Notes: generated by a model not told the origin, from the letters alone. A DNA stretch of 64,000 nt from Chloroflexota bacterium (GCA_016234445.1 JACRBT010000001.1:62001-126000); one strand, 5' to 3'. Numbered from the stretch's first letter, positions 33,376 through 41,993 are shown. A program made the numbers and translations.

Positions 33376-35076
33376 ATGTCCAAACCGAACCAACCATCGC
33401 TGTTTTCCCAGGAGGCGCTGGCGAGGCTTTCGCGGGCCGTGCACGGCTGGGAGGAAGGCCCGCTGGCGAAAACCCTCAGCCGCCAGCCGGAGCGCGAGGG
33501 TGAGTTCGCCACCAGCAGCCTGCCGGTCGAGCGGCTCTACACGCCGCTGGACATCGCGGACCTCGACTACGAGCGCGACCTTGGCTTCCCGGGCGAGTTC
33601 CCGTTCACCCGCGGCGTGCAGCCGACGATGTACCGTGGCCGCCACTGGACCATGCGCCAGTATGCGGGCTTCGGGACGGCGGAAGAGTCGAACCAGAAGT
33701 TCCGCTACCTGCTGGGCCAGGGACAGACAGGCATCTCCGTGGCCTTCGACCTCCCGAGCCAGCTGGGGTACGACTCCGACGACCCGATGGCGATCGCCGA
33801 AGTCGGCCAGGTCGGCGTCGCGATCGACTCGCTCTACGACATGGAGACGCTGTTCGAAGGCATCCCGATGGACCGGGTCTCGACCTCAATGACGATCAAC
33901 GCGCCGGCGGCGGTGATGCTGGCGATGTACGTGGCGGCGGCGGAGAAGCAGGGCGTTCCGGCGGACAAACTCAACGGGACAGTTCAGAACGACGTCCTCA
34001 AGGAGTACGTGGCGCGCGGGACGTACATCTTCCCCCCCGGGCCGAGCGTCCGGCTGGCGGCCGACATCATGGAGTACTGCGCCAGGAACGTGCCCCAGTG
34101 GAACACGATCAGCGTCAGCGGCTACCACATGCGGGACGCGGGTTCGACGGCGGCGCAGGAGATCGGGTTTACCTTCGCGAACGCCTGCGCCTACATCGAC
34201 GAGGCCCTTTCGCGGGGGCTGGCGATCGACGACTTCGCGCCCCGGATCAGCTGGATCTTCAACACCCACAACAACTTCTTCGAAGAGATTGCCAAGTACC
34301 GGACGCTGCGGCGGCTCTGGGCGCGGCTCCTCGTCGAGAAGTACGGGTCGAAGGACCCCCGTTCGCAGATGCTGCGGACCCACACCCAAACTGGCGGGAG
34401 CACGCTCGTGGCGCAGCAGCCCGAGAACAACATCGTCCGGGCGGCGGTGCAGTCGCTGGCGGCGGTGATCGGCGGCGTCCAGAGCATCGCCCTCAGCTGC
34501 TTCGACGAGGCGCTGGCGCTGCCCACGGACGACGCCCAGCGGATCGCCCTTCGCACGCAGCAGATCATCGCCCACGAAACGGGCGTCGCTGACACCGTCG
34601 ACCCGATGGCCGGGAGCTACTTCGTCGAGCATCTGACGAACGAACTCGAACGCCAGGCACGCGACTACATGCGCCAGATCGACGAGGTGGGCGGCGCCGT
34701 CAAGGCGATCGAAACCGGCTGGGTCCAGTCCCAGATCGCCGAGGCGAGCTGGCGCTACCAGCAGGACGTGGACGAAAAGCGCGAAGTCGTCGTCGGGGTC
34801 AACGAATACCGCGAAGGCGGCGAGCAACCGCCCGTCATCTTCACGGTGGACCGGCGCCTGGTGGACCACCAGCTGAAGCGGCTGGATCACCACCGCCGGG
34901 AGCGGGACCAGGCGGCGGTCGCGGCGTCGCTGGCGGCGCTGAAGACGGCCTGTGGCGGGAGCGCGAATCTCCTCCCGCCGATCCTCGACGCTGTCCGTGC
35001 CTACGCCACGCTCGGCGAGATCTGCGGCGCCATGCGGGAAGTCTTCGGCGAATACCAGCCCGTCACGGTGATCTAG
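33376..35076 (+). CDS. Methylmalonyl-CoA mutase large (catalytic) subunit
   Basis: 566 residues, the catalytic TIM-barrel domain alone, without the C-terminal cobalamin-binding domain, so a separate small subunit must exist outside the window. The substrate-determining residues of true methylmalonyl-CoA mutase appear retained: Tyr in WTMRQYAGFGT and Arg in EYVARGTYIFPP, where isobutyryl-CoA mutases have Phe and Gln. The catalytic His is in SGYHMRDAG. It rearranges methylmalonyl-CoA and succinyl-CoA using adenosylcobalamin. An epimerase-like gene is at 10 kb. GGAGG lies 6 nt before the ATG. No cobalamin riboswitch was seen upstream. Confidence 0.88.
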   Translation: MSKPNQPSLFSQEALARLSRAVHGWEEGPLAKTLSRQPEREGEFATSSLPVERLYTPLDIADLDYERDLGFPGEFPFTRGVQPTMYRGRHWTMRQYAGFGTAEESNQKFRYLLGQGQTGISVAFDLPSQLGYDSDDPMAIAEVGQVGVAIDSLYDMETLFEGIPMDRVSTSMTINAPAAVMLAMYVAAAEKQGVPADKLNGTVQNDVLKEYVARGTYIFPPGPSVRLAADIMEYCARNVPQWNTISVSGYHMRDAGSTAAQEIGFTFANACAYIDEALSRGLAIDDFAPRISWIFNTHNNFFEEIAKYRTLRRLWARLLVEKYGSKDPRSQMLRTHTQTGGSTLVAQQPENNIVRAAVQSLAAVIGGVQSIALSCFDEALALPTDDAQRIALRTQQIIAHETGVADTVDPMAGSYFVEHLTNELERQARDYMRQIDEVGGAVKAIETGWVQSQIAEASWRYQQDVDEKREVVVGVNEYREGGEQPPVIFTVDRRLVDHQLKRLDHHRRERDQAAVAASLAALKTACGGSANLLPPILDAVRAYATLGEICGAMREVFGEYQPVTVI

Positions 35077-35104
35077 CCGCCGCAATGGGGCCGCGGCAAC
35101 CCGG

Positions 35105-35314
35105 TCAATCCCTGGTGCGGCGCCGGGCAACTCGCCACAGGTGAGCCGGGGCAAGGTGCAGCCCGGCGGCTGCGGCAACAATCAGGCCGATGGCCATCCC
35201 GCTGAGCCATTGCTGGGCCGATACGACGGCGGCAATGCCAAGCGCGACGTGTGCCGCGGCGATAAGCACCCCGGCGACGACGGCGACGATTCCCCTGTGT
35301 CGTGAAGCAAACAT
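35105..35314 (-). CDS. Small two-TM membrane protein
   Basis: 69 residues with two hydrophobic segments (about 8-32 and 38-58) and a basic C-terminus ending in WRVARRRTRD. Both the ATG and GGAGGAT 6 nt upstream on the minus strand support it as a real gene. It has no recognised family. It lies between the mutase gene and the TetR operon on the same strand as the latter and may be part of the same read-through, but its 3' end is independent. Confidence 0.6.
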   Translation of the reverse strand: MFASRHRGIVAVVAGVLIAAAHVALGIAAVVSAQQWLSGMAIGLIVAAAAGLHLAPAHLWRVARRRTRD

Positions 35315-35361
35315 AGTATCCTCCAGTCCGCGGTTTCTCGGCGGACTGTGGGCGCCGCCGC

Positions 35362-35997
35362 TTACCCCCGGCCGGAAGTAAGCGTGCGGGCGATGAACGA
35401 AATTTCCGCGGTGGGCACGGCGGCCTCACCGGGCGTACCTCGAAGGCAGTGCTGGAACGCGTGATCGTGGCATACGCCCAGGATGATCGCTGCGGCCACC
35501 TGGCAGTCGGCGCCGGGACGAATCCGGCCGAGGGCCTGTTCCGCGAGCAGGTATTGGAACAGGGTCTCCCCACCGCGTGAAGCGGGATCGTCGGCAGCGA
35601 ACTCCTCGCGCAGCGAGCGGAGCAGTTCGGCATCGGAGAAGGTCGCGGCGAAGAGCGGGACGAGTTCGCCGAGGATCTCCATCGTCAGCGCGCCGAAGCG
35701 GAGGAGGTTGCCTTCAACGGTGCCCTCACCCGCGCGCGATGGCAAGTCGGCAAGCGGCGCGGCACGGGTGTGGGCGTGGCGGACGATGGACTGGGCGAGG
35801 AGCTGAACACGGTTGTCGAAGTAGTTGTAGATCGTGCCGGCGCCGACACCGGCCTCCTCCGCAACGGCGCGGGTAGAGGTTGCGGCCAGCCCGGCGTGGG
35901 AGACTACGCGTTGAGCCGCAGCGAGGATGTGATTTCGAACGGCCTCGAACCCGCCGCCGGTAGCGGCGCGAAGGTGGGCACTCAGCGGTCTAGACAT
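35362..35997 (-). CDS. TetR-family transcriptional regulator
   Basis: 211 residues. An N-terminal helix-turn-helix (about 20-65) contains ILAAAQRVVSHAGLAATSTRAV, EEAGVGAGTIYNYFDN, the TetR HTH signature. The rest is an all-helical ligand-binding dimerisation domain. The start at 35997 overlaps the stop of the ABC permease by 8 bp, so it is the last gene of a three-gene operon. A 42-bp palindrome overlapping the operon promoter is the probable operator, making the circuit autoregulatory. The inducing ligand is likely an exporter substrate. Confidence 0.93.
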   Translation of the reverse strand: MSRPLSAHLRAATGGGFEAVRNHILAAAQRVVSHAGLAATSTRAVAEEAGVGAGTIYNYFDNRVQLLAQSIVRHAHTRAAPLADLPSRAGEGTVEGNLLRFGALTMEILGELVPLFAATFSDAELLRSLREEFAADDPASRGGETLFQYLLAEQALGRIRPGADCQVAAAIILGVCHDHAFQHCLRGTPGEAAVPTAEISFIARTLTSGRG

Positions 35998-36730
35998 CGC
36001 GATAACGTTCCACAAGGAGGGCGCCCGCGACGATCGCCGCGCCATAGAGCGCAAGTACGACGGCCGCGGAAGGTTGGGTGAGCAAGTCGGCGTTGGGGTC
36101 GCGGACGAGGGCACGCCCGGCGGCTCCGGGGAGCCACTTGCCAAGCGCCGGAGCGAGTTGGAAGACAATCTGTTCGGCGACGAAGAGCCAGGCGAGGGCT
36201 CCGACGATCGCGCCGACCTGGTTGCGGAGAAGGCTGCCCAGGGCCGTTCCGAGAACGCCGAAGAGGATGGCATAGAGCACCGCGCCCCCGAGGATCGACC
36301 ACGCCATGGCCGAGTCGAGCGAGAAGGAGTAGCCCTTGAGTCCGTAGGTGTGACTGGCGACGGCGACGGCGACGCCGACGGAAAGGCCACCGAAGAGGAC
36401 GCCGGTGAGGGCGCCGGTGGCGAGCTTCGTGGCTATGACCCGCCATCGGGCCGGCGTGGTCAGGAAGGTGTCGATCGCCGTGCCCTGGCGGTGCTCCCCG
36501 GCTGAGATGATGATGCCGAGGATCAGGACGAAGATGGCCCCGCTGGCCGAGACGTGGAGGACAGTTCGGACCCCGCGTGCGGATTCGAGGTCCATGTTCG
36601 TATTGTCAGAAGCCACAATGACAGCGGCGGCGACCGCAACGGCGGTGATGACAAGGGTCGCGCCGAGAAGTGCCCAGGCTGTGCTGGTGGTCCTGAGTTT
36701 GAGGAATTCGGCCGCCAGGAGGCTTCTCAT
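35990..36730 (-). CDS. ABC-2-type transporter permease
   Basis: 246 residues with about six TM helices. It starts MRSLLAAEFLKLRTTSTAWALLG, the usual ABC-2 permease opening. IIISAGEHRQGTAIDTFLTTP near residue 85 is a characteristic cytoplasmic turn, and RRDQ-like elements are absent. It works with the ATPase encoded upstream, which it overlaps by 4 bp, and with the TetR gene downstream, which it overlaps by 8 bp. It may export a drug, lipid or peptide, or supply resistance. The substrate is unknown. Confidence 0.9.
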   Translation of the reverse strand: MRSLLAAEFLKLRTTSTAWALLGATLVITAVAVAAAVIVASDNTNMDLESARGVRTVLHVSASGAIFVLILGIIISAGEHRQGTAIDTFLTTPARWRVIATKLATGALTGVLFGGLSVGVAVAVASHTYGLKGYSFSLDSAMAWSILGGAVLYAILFGVLGTALGSLLRNQVGAIVGALAWLFVAEQIVFQLAPALGKWLPGAAGRALVRDPNADLLTQPSAAVVLALYGAAIVAGALLVERYRDV

Positions 36731-37620
36731 CGCGCTGCCCCAGCGGCTGTGAGTTCGAGAAACATTCCCTCGAGCTGCCCGGCGGGTGCCTGCGCGGATA
36801 GCTCCGAGAGGACGAGCCCCGCCCGCGCAGCCGCCTGCCCTACTTCAATGGACGATGCGCCGTGGATGACGAGGCGATCGCCCCGGGAGGGTTCCACGCG
36901 CCAGCCCTGCTGCCTGGCGAGCTCGGTCAGCCGGACCGCTTCGGGCGTGGCCACCGTGACGCCTGTGCCCTGGCCACGCAGCTCGGCCGCCGTCTCTTCC
37001 CGGACCACGCGGCCGCGGTTGATGATGACGAAGCGGTCGGCGACGAGTTCAACCTCGGCCAGGACATGGCTCGAAAACAAAACGGTCCGGCCCTGTGCGG
37101 CCCAGCCCGTGAGGAGCTGGCGGAGCCACGCCATGCCAACCGGATCCAGCCCGTTGGCAGGCTCGTCAAGGACGAGGACGCCGGGGTCGCCGAGCAGTGC
37201 GCCAGCCAGCCTCAGTCGCTGCTTCATACCCTGCGAGTAGCCGCCAGCCTTACGGTCCGCCGCCGCCGTCAGATCAACCAGCTCCAGCATTTCGTCGACG
37301 CGGCGCTCCGGGAGCCCGGCGGCGCGAGCGATCACGTTGAGATGGTTCCGGCCGGACCGGCCGGGATGGATGCCGATGGCATCGAGAACGGCGCCGATTG
37401 CCTGGCGAGGCGACGGGAGTTCGCCGTAGCTGACGCCGTTGATGAGCGCGCTGCCGCTGTCTGGCCGGGCGAGTCCGAGGAGTACACGGAGGGTGGTTGT
37501 CTTGCCCGCTCCATTTGGCCCGAGGAAGCCGGTGACCGCGCCCGGTGGAGCGGAGAAGCTTACGTCGTCGACTGCCCGGGTTGGCCCGTAGGTCTTGGTG
37601 AGGTTCCGAAATTCGATCAT
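36727..37620 (-). CDS. ABC-2 transporter ATP-binding protein
   Basis: 297 residues. Walker A is GPNGAGKTTT near residue 37. The signature motif SQGMKQRLRLAGALLGDP near 128 and Walker B VLVLDEPANGLD near 148 are intact. The switch His lies in FSSHVLAEVE near 182. A C-terminal regulatory part of about 80 residues follows. It powers the ABC-2 permease encoded next, with a 4-bp overlap. Transcription starts from a TTGACA promoter inside a palindromic operator immediately upstream. Confidence 0.93.
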   Translation of the reverse strand: MIEFRNLTKTYGPTRAVDDVSFSAPPGAVTGFLGPNGAGKTTTLRVLLGLARPDSGSALINGVSYGELPSPRQAIGAVLDAIGIHPGRSGRNHLNVIARAAGLPERRVDEMLELVDLTAAADRKAGGYSQGMKQRLRLAGALLGDPGVLVLDEPANGLDPVGMAWLRQLLTGWAAQGRTVLFSSHVLAEVELVADRFVIINRGRVVREETAAELRGQGTGVTVATPEAVRLTELARQQGWRVEPSRGDRLVIHGASSIEVGQAAARAGLVLSELSAQAPAGQLEGMFLELTAAGAAR

Positions 37621-37636
37621 CGCGCGGTTCCTGATA

Positions 37637-37678
37637 TGAGCGGATGCTCAGAATGAACTCATTCTGAACGCGCGCTCA
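37637..37678 (-). promoter_or_regulatory. Palindromic operator of TetR-ABC operon
   Basis: A perfect 9-2-9 inverted repeat (37648-37667, TCAGAATGA and TCATTCTGA) is nested in an outer pair TGAGCG (37637-37642) and CGCTCA (37673-37678) with the same centre, so the full palindrome spans 42 bp. It covers the -10 region of the operon promoter and lies 17 bp before the ATPase start codon. That position suits binding of the TetR protein encoded in the operon, possibly as two dimers. Confidence 0.7.
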
Positions 37679-37689
37679 CATCCTGTCAA
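37661..37689 (-). promoter_or_regulatory. Promoter of TetR-ABC operon
   Basis: On the minus strand TTGACA (37684-37689) and CAGAAT (37661-37666) are separated by exactly 17 bp. The -35 is consensus. The -10 lies inside the palindromic operator, which would block polymerase when the repressor is bound. Confidence 0.65.
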
Positions 37690-37888
37690 GCCCTCGGCTT
37701 TAGGCACTCCACGGCTGCCGCCTTGCTCCCGCGCACCCGGGGGGCGCCCGGGATGTCGGGGCCCTATCCGCGCCGCCCGGCTTCGGGAGATCTGGTTGGT
37801 TCCGTATGCACCAAGCGCGCAGGGCGGGTATAGTCCGCCGGGCGGGGAGGCGGCGAGGACCGTCACCGCAGCTCTGGGAGGACTGCTC

Positions 37889-38512
37889 GTGGCCAAGAAA
37901 GTTGTTGCCATCTCACGCGCCATGGGGGCGAGCGGCGAAGAAGTCGCGCAGGCTGTGGCGAAGGACCTCGGCTACCGCTACGTCGACGACGAGATCATCT
38001 CGCGGGCCGCGCAGGCTGCCGGGGTCGCGCCGGACGTGGTCGGCGAAGTGGAGCACACCCGGCCGCTGATGGCCCGCATCCTGGAGTCGATGGCGGTCTC
38101 TTCGGCGGGAGTCGGGGGGATGGGCGAGTACGCGGTCATGTCGGCGACACCGCCGAGCAAGGGTTTCGAACAGCTTATCCAGCAGGTGATCCGCCAGGTC
38201 GCCGAAGAGGGCAACGTTGTCCTCGTGGCCCACGGGGCGAGCATCCCCCTCGCCGGGATGAACGGGCTCCTCCGGGTGCTGGTCACTGCCTCCCCTGACG
38301 TTCGGGCGGGCCGCCTGGACGGATCGACGCAGATGGGCGAGTCGAAGGCGAAGAAGGCCATCGACGACTCGGACAAGCAGCGCGCCGACTTCCTGAAGCG
38401 CTTCTACAACGTGAAGCAGGAACTCCCCACCCACTACGACCTCGTCCTGAACATGGACACAGTCTCGGTCGGCGACGCGGTCAAGACAGTGGTGGCCCTG
38501 GCGAAGGGGTAG
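37889..38512 (+). CDS. Cytidylate kinase-like family protein
   Basis: 207 residues. The start VAKKVVAISRAMGASGEEVA and the adjacent LGYRYVDDEIISRAA match cytidylate kinase-like (Cytidylate_kin2) proteins. The normal kinase P-loop GxxxxGK(S/T) is replaced by MGASGEEVA, so a canonical Walker A is absent, as is usual for this branch. These proteins are of uncertain reaction. The GTG start at 37889 has GGGAGG 7 nt before it; TATAGT at 37830-37835 could serve as a distant -10. Function beyond nucleotide binding is unknown. Confidence 0.75.
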   Translation: MAKKVVAISRAMGASGEEVAQAVAKDLGYRYVDDEIISRAAQAAGVAPDVVGEVEHTRPLMARILESMAVSSAGVGGMGEYAVMSATPPSKGFEQLIQQVIRQVAEEGNVVLVAHGASIPLAGMNGLLRVLVTASPDVRAGRLDGSTQMGESKAKKAIDDSDKQRADFLKRFYNVKQELPTHYDLVLNMDTVSVGDAVKTVVALAKG

Positions 38513-38542
38513 ACCCGAAGCCCCCCGCCGGCAGAGAGGCCG

Positions 38543-38548
38543 TAGGAT
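38543..38548 (+). promoter_or_regulatory. -10 box TAGGAT, apparent leaderless start
   Basis: TAGGAT ends exactly 6 nt before the GTG at 38555, with GCGCCG between and no ribosome site. The same geometry is seen at 24956, 51697 and 62523. Confidence 0.5.
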
Positions 38549-38554
38549 GCGCCG

Positions 38555-39316
38555 GTGAAGATCCTCGTCCTCGGAAACAGCGACACCGCGGGCAGCCATG
38601 TGAGCGGGACCCCGTGGCCGCACGTCGCCGCGAGCCTTCTCGCCCAGCGGGGCGTGACGGTGACCGGTATCGACGATGTCGGATTCTCCGCGGTGGGCGC
38701 GCGGGCCGCGGCGTTCGCCGAACGCAAGGTCCGGGAGTTGGAACCCGATCTCGTCATCCTTCCCGTCGGCACGTTCGCCTACACGGTCGGGTTCGTCTGG
38801 GTGCAGGTCCGGCACCGATTTGGAGTACGGGCCGCGTCGCTCTACCAAAAGCTGGAACGCGGATTCGAACGGCGCACGGGCGCCGCGGGCGGCGGCTCAC
38901 GGAGCAAAGCTAGGCTCTCGGTCAATCGCGCCGGGCGAAAGCTCGTTCGCACCGTGGTCGGTTCCCGCCCGCTCACGACGCAGGCGGAGCTGACCGAGAG
39001 TTACCGGCAGATCCTTGGCGCCATCGCGCGGGTCGAGGCGGTCGATGTCCTCATTGTCGACTACCCGGCCGAAACCGGGCCCCTGGCCAAGAAGAAGCTC
39101 GCGACCCCGGCCCGGCGGGCGCAGTTCCTGGCAGACATCCACGAGGCGGCCGCGTCGCACCGCTACCGGATGCTTGTCGCCGATGACGTGTTCGGGCGGT
39201 TTCCGGAAGGCAGCCTGAGCACCCCGGATGGTTTCCATCTCAACGACGCAGGACACCAGGTGCTCGGTGAGGCTGTGGCCGCCGTGATAATGCAGGGCGG
39301 GCCGGAAGCGCACTGA
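38555..39316 (+). CDS. SGNH/GDSL-family hydrolase
   Basis: 253 residues. The block I Ser lies in LVLGNSDTAG near residue 9, a variant of the GDSL motif. The C-terminal block V DGFHLNDAGHQVLG near 227 supplies Asp and His of the triad. The central region includes a possible helical insert (about 95-130) rich in Arg and Lys. There is no signal peptide, so the ester or acyl substrate is intracellular or the protein is exported otherwise. Its start is GTG, apparently leaderless. It converges with the epimerase gene at 39392. Confidence 0.8.
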   Translation: MKILVLGNSDTAGSHVSGTPWPHVAASLLAQRGVTVTGIDDVGFSAVGARAAAFAERKVRELEPDLVILPVGTFAYTVGFVWVQVRHRFGVRAASLYQKLERGFERRTGAAGGGSRSKARLSVNRAGRKLVRTVVGSRPLTTQAELTESYRQILGAIARVEAVDVLIVDYPAETGPLAKKKLATPARRAQFLADIHEAAASHRYRMLVADDVFGRFPEGSLSTPDGFHLNDAGHQVLGEAVAAVIMQGGPEAH

Positions 39317-39391
39317 CCGGCCGCGTCGACTCAAGCGCCGCGCCGACCGGTGGCTCTCACATCTTCGGCGGCGCCCCACAGCATCCCGGAG

Positions 39392-40369
39392 TTACCCCTC
39401 GCGAAGCTTCGCGAGGACCTCGTCGTCCTGCGTGTAGTCGATCCTGTACCAGTCCCGCCCTTCTTCCTGGAACCACTGGTAGGAGATGGCCAGTCCCTCC
39501 CGGAGCCCGATGATCGGCTCCCAGCCCAGTTCGCGCCTCGCCTTGTCGACGGAGAACACGGCCCCGCCGCGATACCATTCGGCCCAGTGCAGGATCGGTG
39601 GGCGAAGCGTCCGTGCGTAGTCCCGGGGCACGAACACGGGCTGCGGCTCCACGCCGACGGCTTCCCCCATGAGCGCCAGGTACCCCCCGATGCTGGCGAA
39701 GTCGCGCCCGGCGACGTTGTAGATCTCGCCCGCCGACCGGTCCGTCTCGATGACCGCGCACATCGCGCGGGCGACGTCGTCGACGTGGACGAGGTGGACG
39801 AACGGCATGCCGTCGCCGGGTATGAGGACGGGGCGCCGGGCTTCCAACCGGGCGAAAAGGCCGTGCTCTCGCGGCAGTGGGCTGTGAGGGCCGAGCGTGT
39901 GCCCGACGCGAAGGCTGGTGGCCGGGAAGCCGTTGGTCTCGAACTCCCGGAGAAGAAGGCGTTCGCACTTCACCTTCCCGGCCCCGTAGGCCCGCGACGG
40001 GTTCACCGCTTCATCGGCGGAAACCGGCGAGTCTTCCCGCACCGGTTGGAGGTGCGACCAGAGGTAGACCGCGGTGGAACTGGTGAACACGAAGTGCCTG
40101 ACGCGCCCGCGGAACAGCTCGACGAGCGGTTCCACATCCGTGGTCTGGTAGGAGGTGTTGTCGAAGACGGCGTCGAACCCGTCGCGCAACGGGCCGAGGG
40201 TTGCTTCGATCACGCCGGGCTGGCGGCGGTCGCCGTCGAGCCGGCGCACCCCGGCGGGGAGTTCGGTCGGGTGACTGTTGAACACGGTGACGTTATGTCC
40301 GAGCCGTGCCAGTTCGGCCACCAGGTGACGGCCGATGTAGCGGTTACCTCCGAGGACAAGGACGCGCAT
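39392..40369 (-). CDS. NAD-dependent epimerase/dehydratase (SDR-extended)
   Basis: 325 residues. The N-terminal nucleotide-binding loop is GGNRYIG near residues 8-14. The active-site YxxxK is in RAYGAGKVKCE near residue 131, and DGFDAVFDNTSYQTTDVEPL near 66 is a typical substrate-side segment. It resembles the UDP-sugar epimerase/dehydratase and CSP41-like proteins. GGAGGGAACA lies directly before the ATG. The substrate is likely a nucleotide sugar, but some of this branch have non-enzymatic, RNA-binding roles. Its neighbours give no pathway clue. Confidence 0.85.
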   Translation of the reverse strand: MRVLVLGGNRYIGRHLVAELARLGHNVTVFNSHPTELPAGVRRLDGDRRQPGVIEATLGPLRDGFDAVFDNTSYQTTDVEPLVELFRGRVRHFVFTSSTAVYLWSHLQPVREDSPVSADEAVNPSRAYGAGKVKCERLLLREFETNGFPATSLRVGHTLGPHSPLPREHGLFARLEARRPVLIPGDGMPFVHLVHVDDVARAMCAVIETDRSAGEIYNVAGRDFASIGGYLALMGEAVGVEPQPVFVPRDYARTLRPPILHWAEWYRGGAVFSVDKARRELGWEPIIGLREGLAISYQWFQEEGRDWYRIDYTQDDEVLAKLREG

Positions 40370-40406
40370 TGTTCCCTCCGTGACGCCCGGCGGCGGGCGT
40401 GGTAGC

Positions 40407-41993
40407 TCAGAGCGGGTGATATTCGAGCGTCAGGTGGTAGGCGACCTCCGGCTTGAGCAGGGTGCGGACGTAGCAGCCGCGTTCGGCCGGCACAAGCAGC
40501 GCCCGCACTTCCGCTTCCGTTGCCTCGCTCCAGACTTCGAGCGTCACGAAGATCTCCTTGATCTGGCCGCGTTCGTTCGCCGCGGCCCTCGCATCCACCC
40601 GGCCGAGTGGGACCTTCCGCCGCCGCCCGGCTGCCTTGAACGAGATGGTGAGGCAACTCACCAGCCCGGCGAGGAAGGCGTCGACCGGGGTTGGGCCGAA
40701 GTCGGCTCCTCCATCCGCCGGGGGCTCGTCGAGGTCGAAGACGTGCCCGCCGGCTGCCTGGACGCGGGTGTGGTAGCCCGTCCCGGGGGCGGAACTCGTC
40801 ACCTCGCGCGGCCGCAACGGCGGGGCAATCGACGGCTCGGAAACATCCGCCTCGCGGGGGGCGAGCGCCTCGATCGCCTCCTTGAGGTCGCGCGTGAAGC
40901 CCGCCGCCTGGACGCCGTCGGCGACCCGGTGGTCATAGGCGACGCTGAGCCCGAGGGTGGGCCGCGCGACGACGCTGCCATTCCGCACCACCGCCCGCTC
41001 CTCAACGGAGCCGACGAAGACAAGCACCGCCTCGCCGAGGTTGATGACCGGGGTGCCGGTCCGAATGCCGTACATGCCGAGGTTGGAGACCGTCAGGCTC
41101 GCCTGCCCCATCTCGTCGGGCTTCAGCCCGCCGCCCTCCGCCGCCTGGACAAGCCGCCGCGTTTCCTCTGCCATGCGGTCGATCGCAAGGGAGCTGGCAC
41201 CGCGAATGACCGGGACAAGCAGCCCGGCCGGGGTGCTCACCGCAAAGCCAACGTCGACGCGGTCGCGGAGCACCAGCGAGTCGCCGTCGATGAAAGCGTT
41301 GAGCTCCGGGTGGGCTGTCATCACCCCGGCCACGAGGTGGAGGAGGATGTCGTTGAGCGTCGCCTCCACGTTTCGCGCCTTGAGCCGGTCGCGTTCGGCG
41401 AGGAGCCCGGTCGCATCCACGTCCACCATCTGGACGATGTGGGGGATGGTCTGCCATGCCTCCTGGGTCCGCCGCGCCATGGTCCGCCTGATCCCGGAGA
41501 GTTTGCGTCGCTCCCTGACGGTGCGCAGGCCCGTGCCCGCGCGTTCCACGTCCTCGACCGAAACGACGCCGTCTTCGGAGCTGGCCCGGACCGTCGCGAG
41601 GTCGATGCCCCGTTCCGCCGCGAGCCGCCGGGCCTTCGGGGACGCGAGGGGGCGGGAGCCGGCTGGCACCGGAGCCGATCCGGGGGAGACTTCGGCTGTT
41701 GTGGTGGCTGGCGCCGGCTTGCGCGGCGCCGACACGGCCGCCGCGGCGTCCCCGATCGCGGCTATCGCCGTCTCGACAGCGGCCTCTTCGCCCTGGGCTA
41801 CCAGGATGTGCAGCGCCCCCGTGGCCGGCGATTCGAGTTCGAAGGTGGCCTTGTCCGTCTCGACCGTGACGATGACCTCGCCCTCTTCGACGTGGCCGCC
41901 TTCGTCCACATGCCAGCGGACGATCGTCGCCGCCTCCATGGACTGCCCCAGCTTCGGGAGGAACATGACGCCGCCCGAGCGATCAGCCGACAA
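40407..41993 (-). CDS. pdhC: 2-Oxoacid dehydrogenase E2 (lipoyl acyltransferase) fused to OsmC domain
   Basis: 528 residues. A lipoyl domain (about 10-85) has lipoyl Lys48 in VETDKATFE. A subunit-binding region (about 112-150, ASPKARRLAAERGID) and an acyltransferase domain (about 160-385) follow, with the active-site signature DHRVADG. Residues from about 390 to 528 are an OsmC/Ohr-like domain: GTGYHTRVQAAGGHVF, PTPVDAFLAGLVSCLTISF with one Cys, and ERGCYVRTL with the second. Both cysteines of the peroxidase pair are kept. The gene overlaps E1beta by 11 bp and closes the E1alpha-E1beta-E2 operon. No E3 gene is in the window. The fusion is unusual for an E2. Confidence 0.92.
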   Translation of the reverse strand: MSADRSGGVMFLPKLGQSMEAATIVRWHVDEGGHVEEGEVIVTVETDKATFELESPATGALHILVAQGEEAAVETAIAAIGDAAAAVSAPRKPAPATTTAEVSPGSAPVPAGSRPLASPKARRLAAERGIDLATVRASSEDGVVSVEDVERAGTGLRTVRERRKLSGIRRTMARRTQEAWQTIPHIVQMVDVDATGLLAERDRLKARNVEATLNDILLHLVAGVMTAHPELNAFIDGDSLVLRDRVDVGFAVSTPAGLLVPVIRGASSLAIDRMAEETRRLVQAAEGGGLKPDEMGQASLTVSNLGMYGIRTGTPVINLGEAVLVFVGSVEERAVVRNGSVVARPTLGLSVAYDHRVADGVQAAGFTRDLKEAIEALAPREADVSEPSIAPPLRPREVTSSAPGTGYHTRVQAAGGHVFDLDEPPADGGADFGPTPVDAFLAGLVSCLTISFKAAGRRRKVPLGRVDARAAANERGQIKEIFVTLEVWSEATEAEVRALLVPAERGCYVRTLLKPEVAYHLTLEYHPL

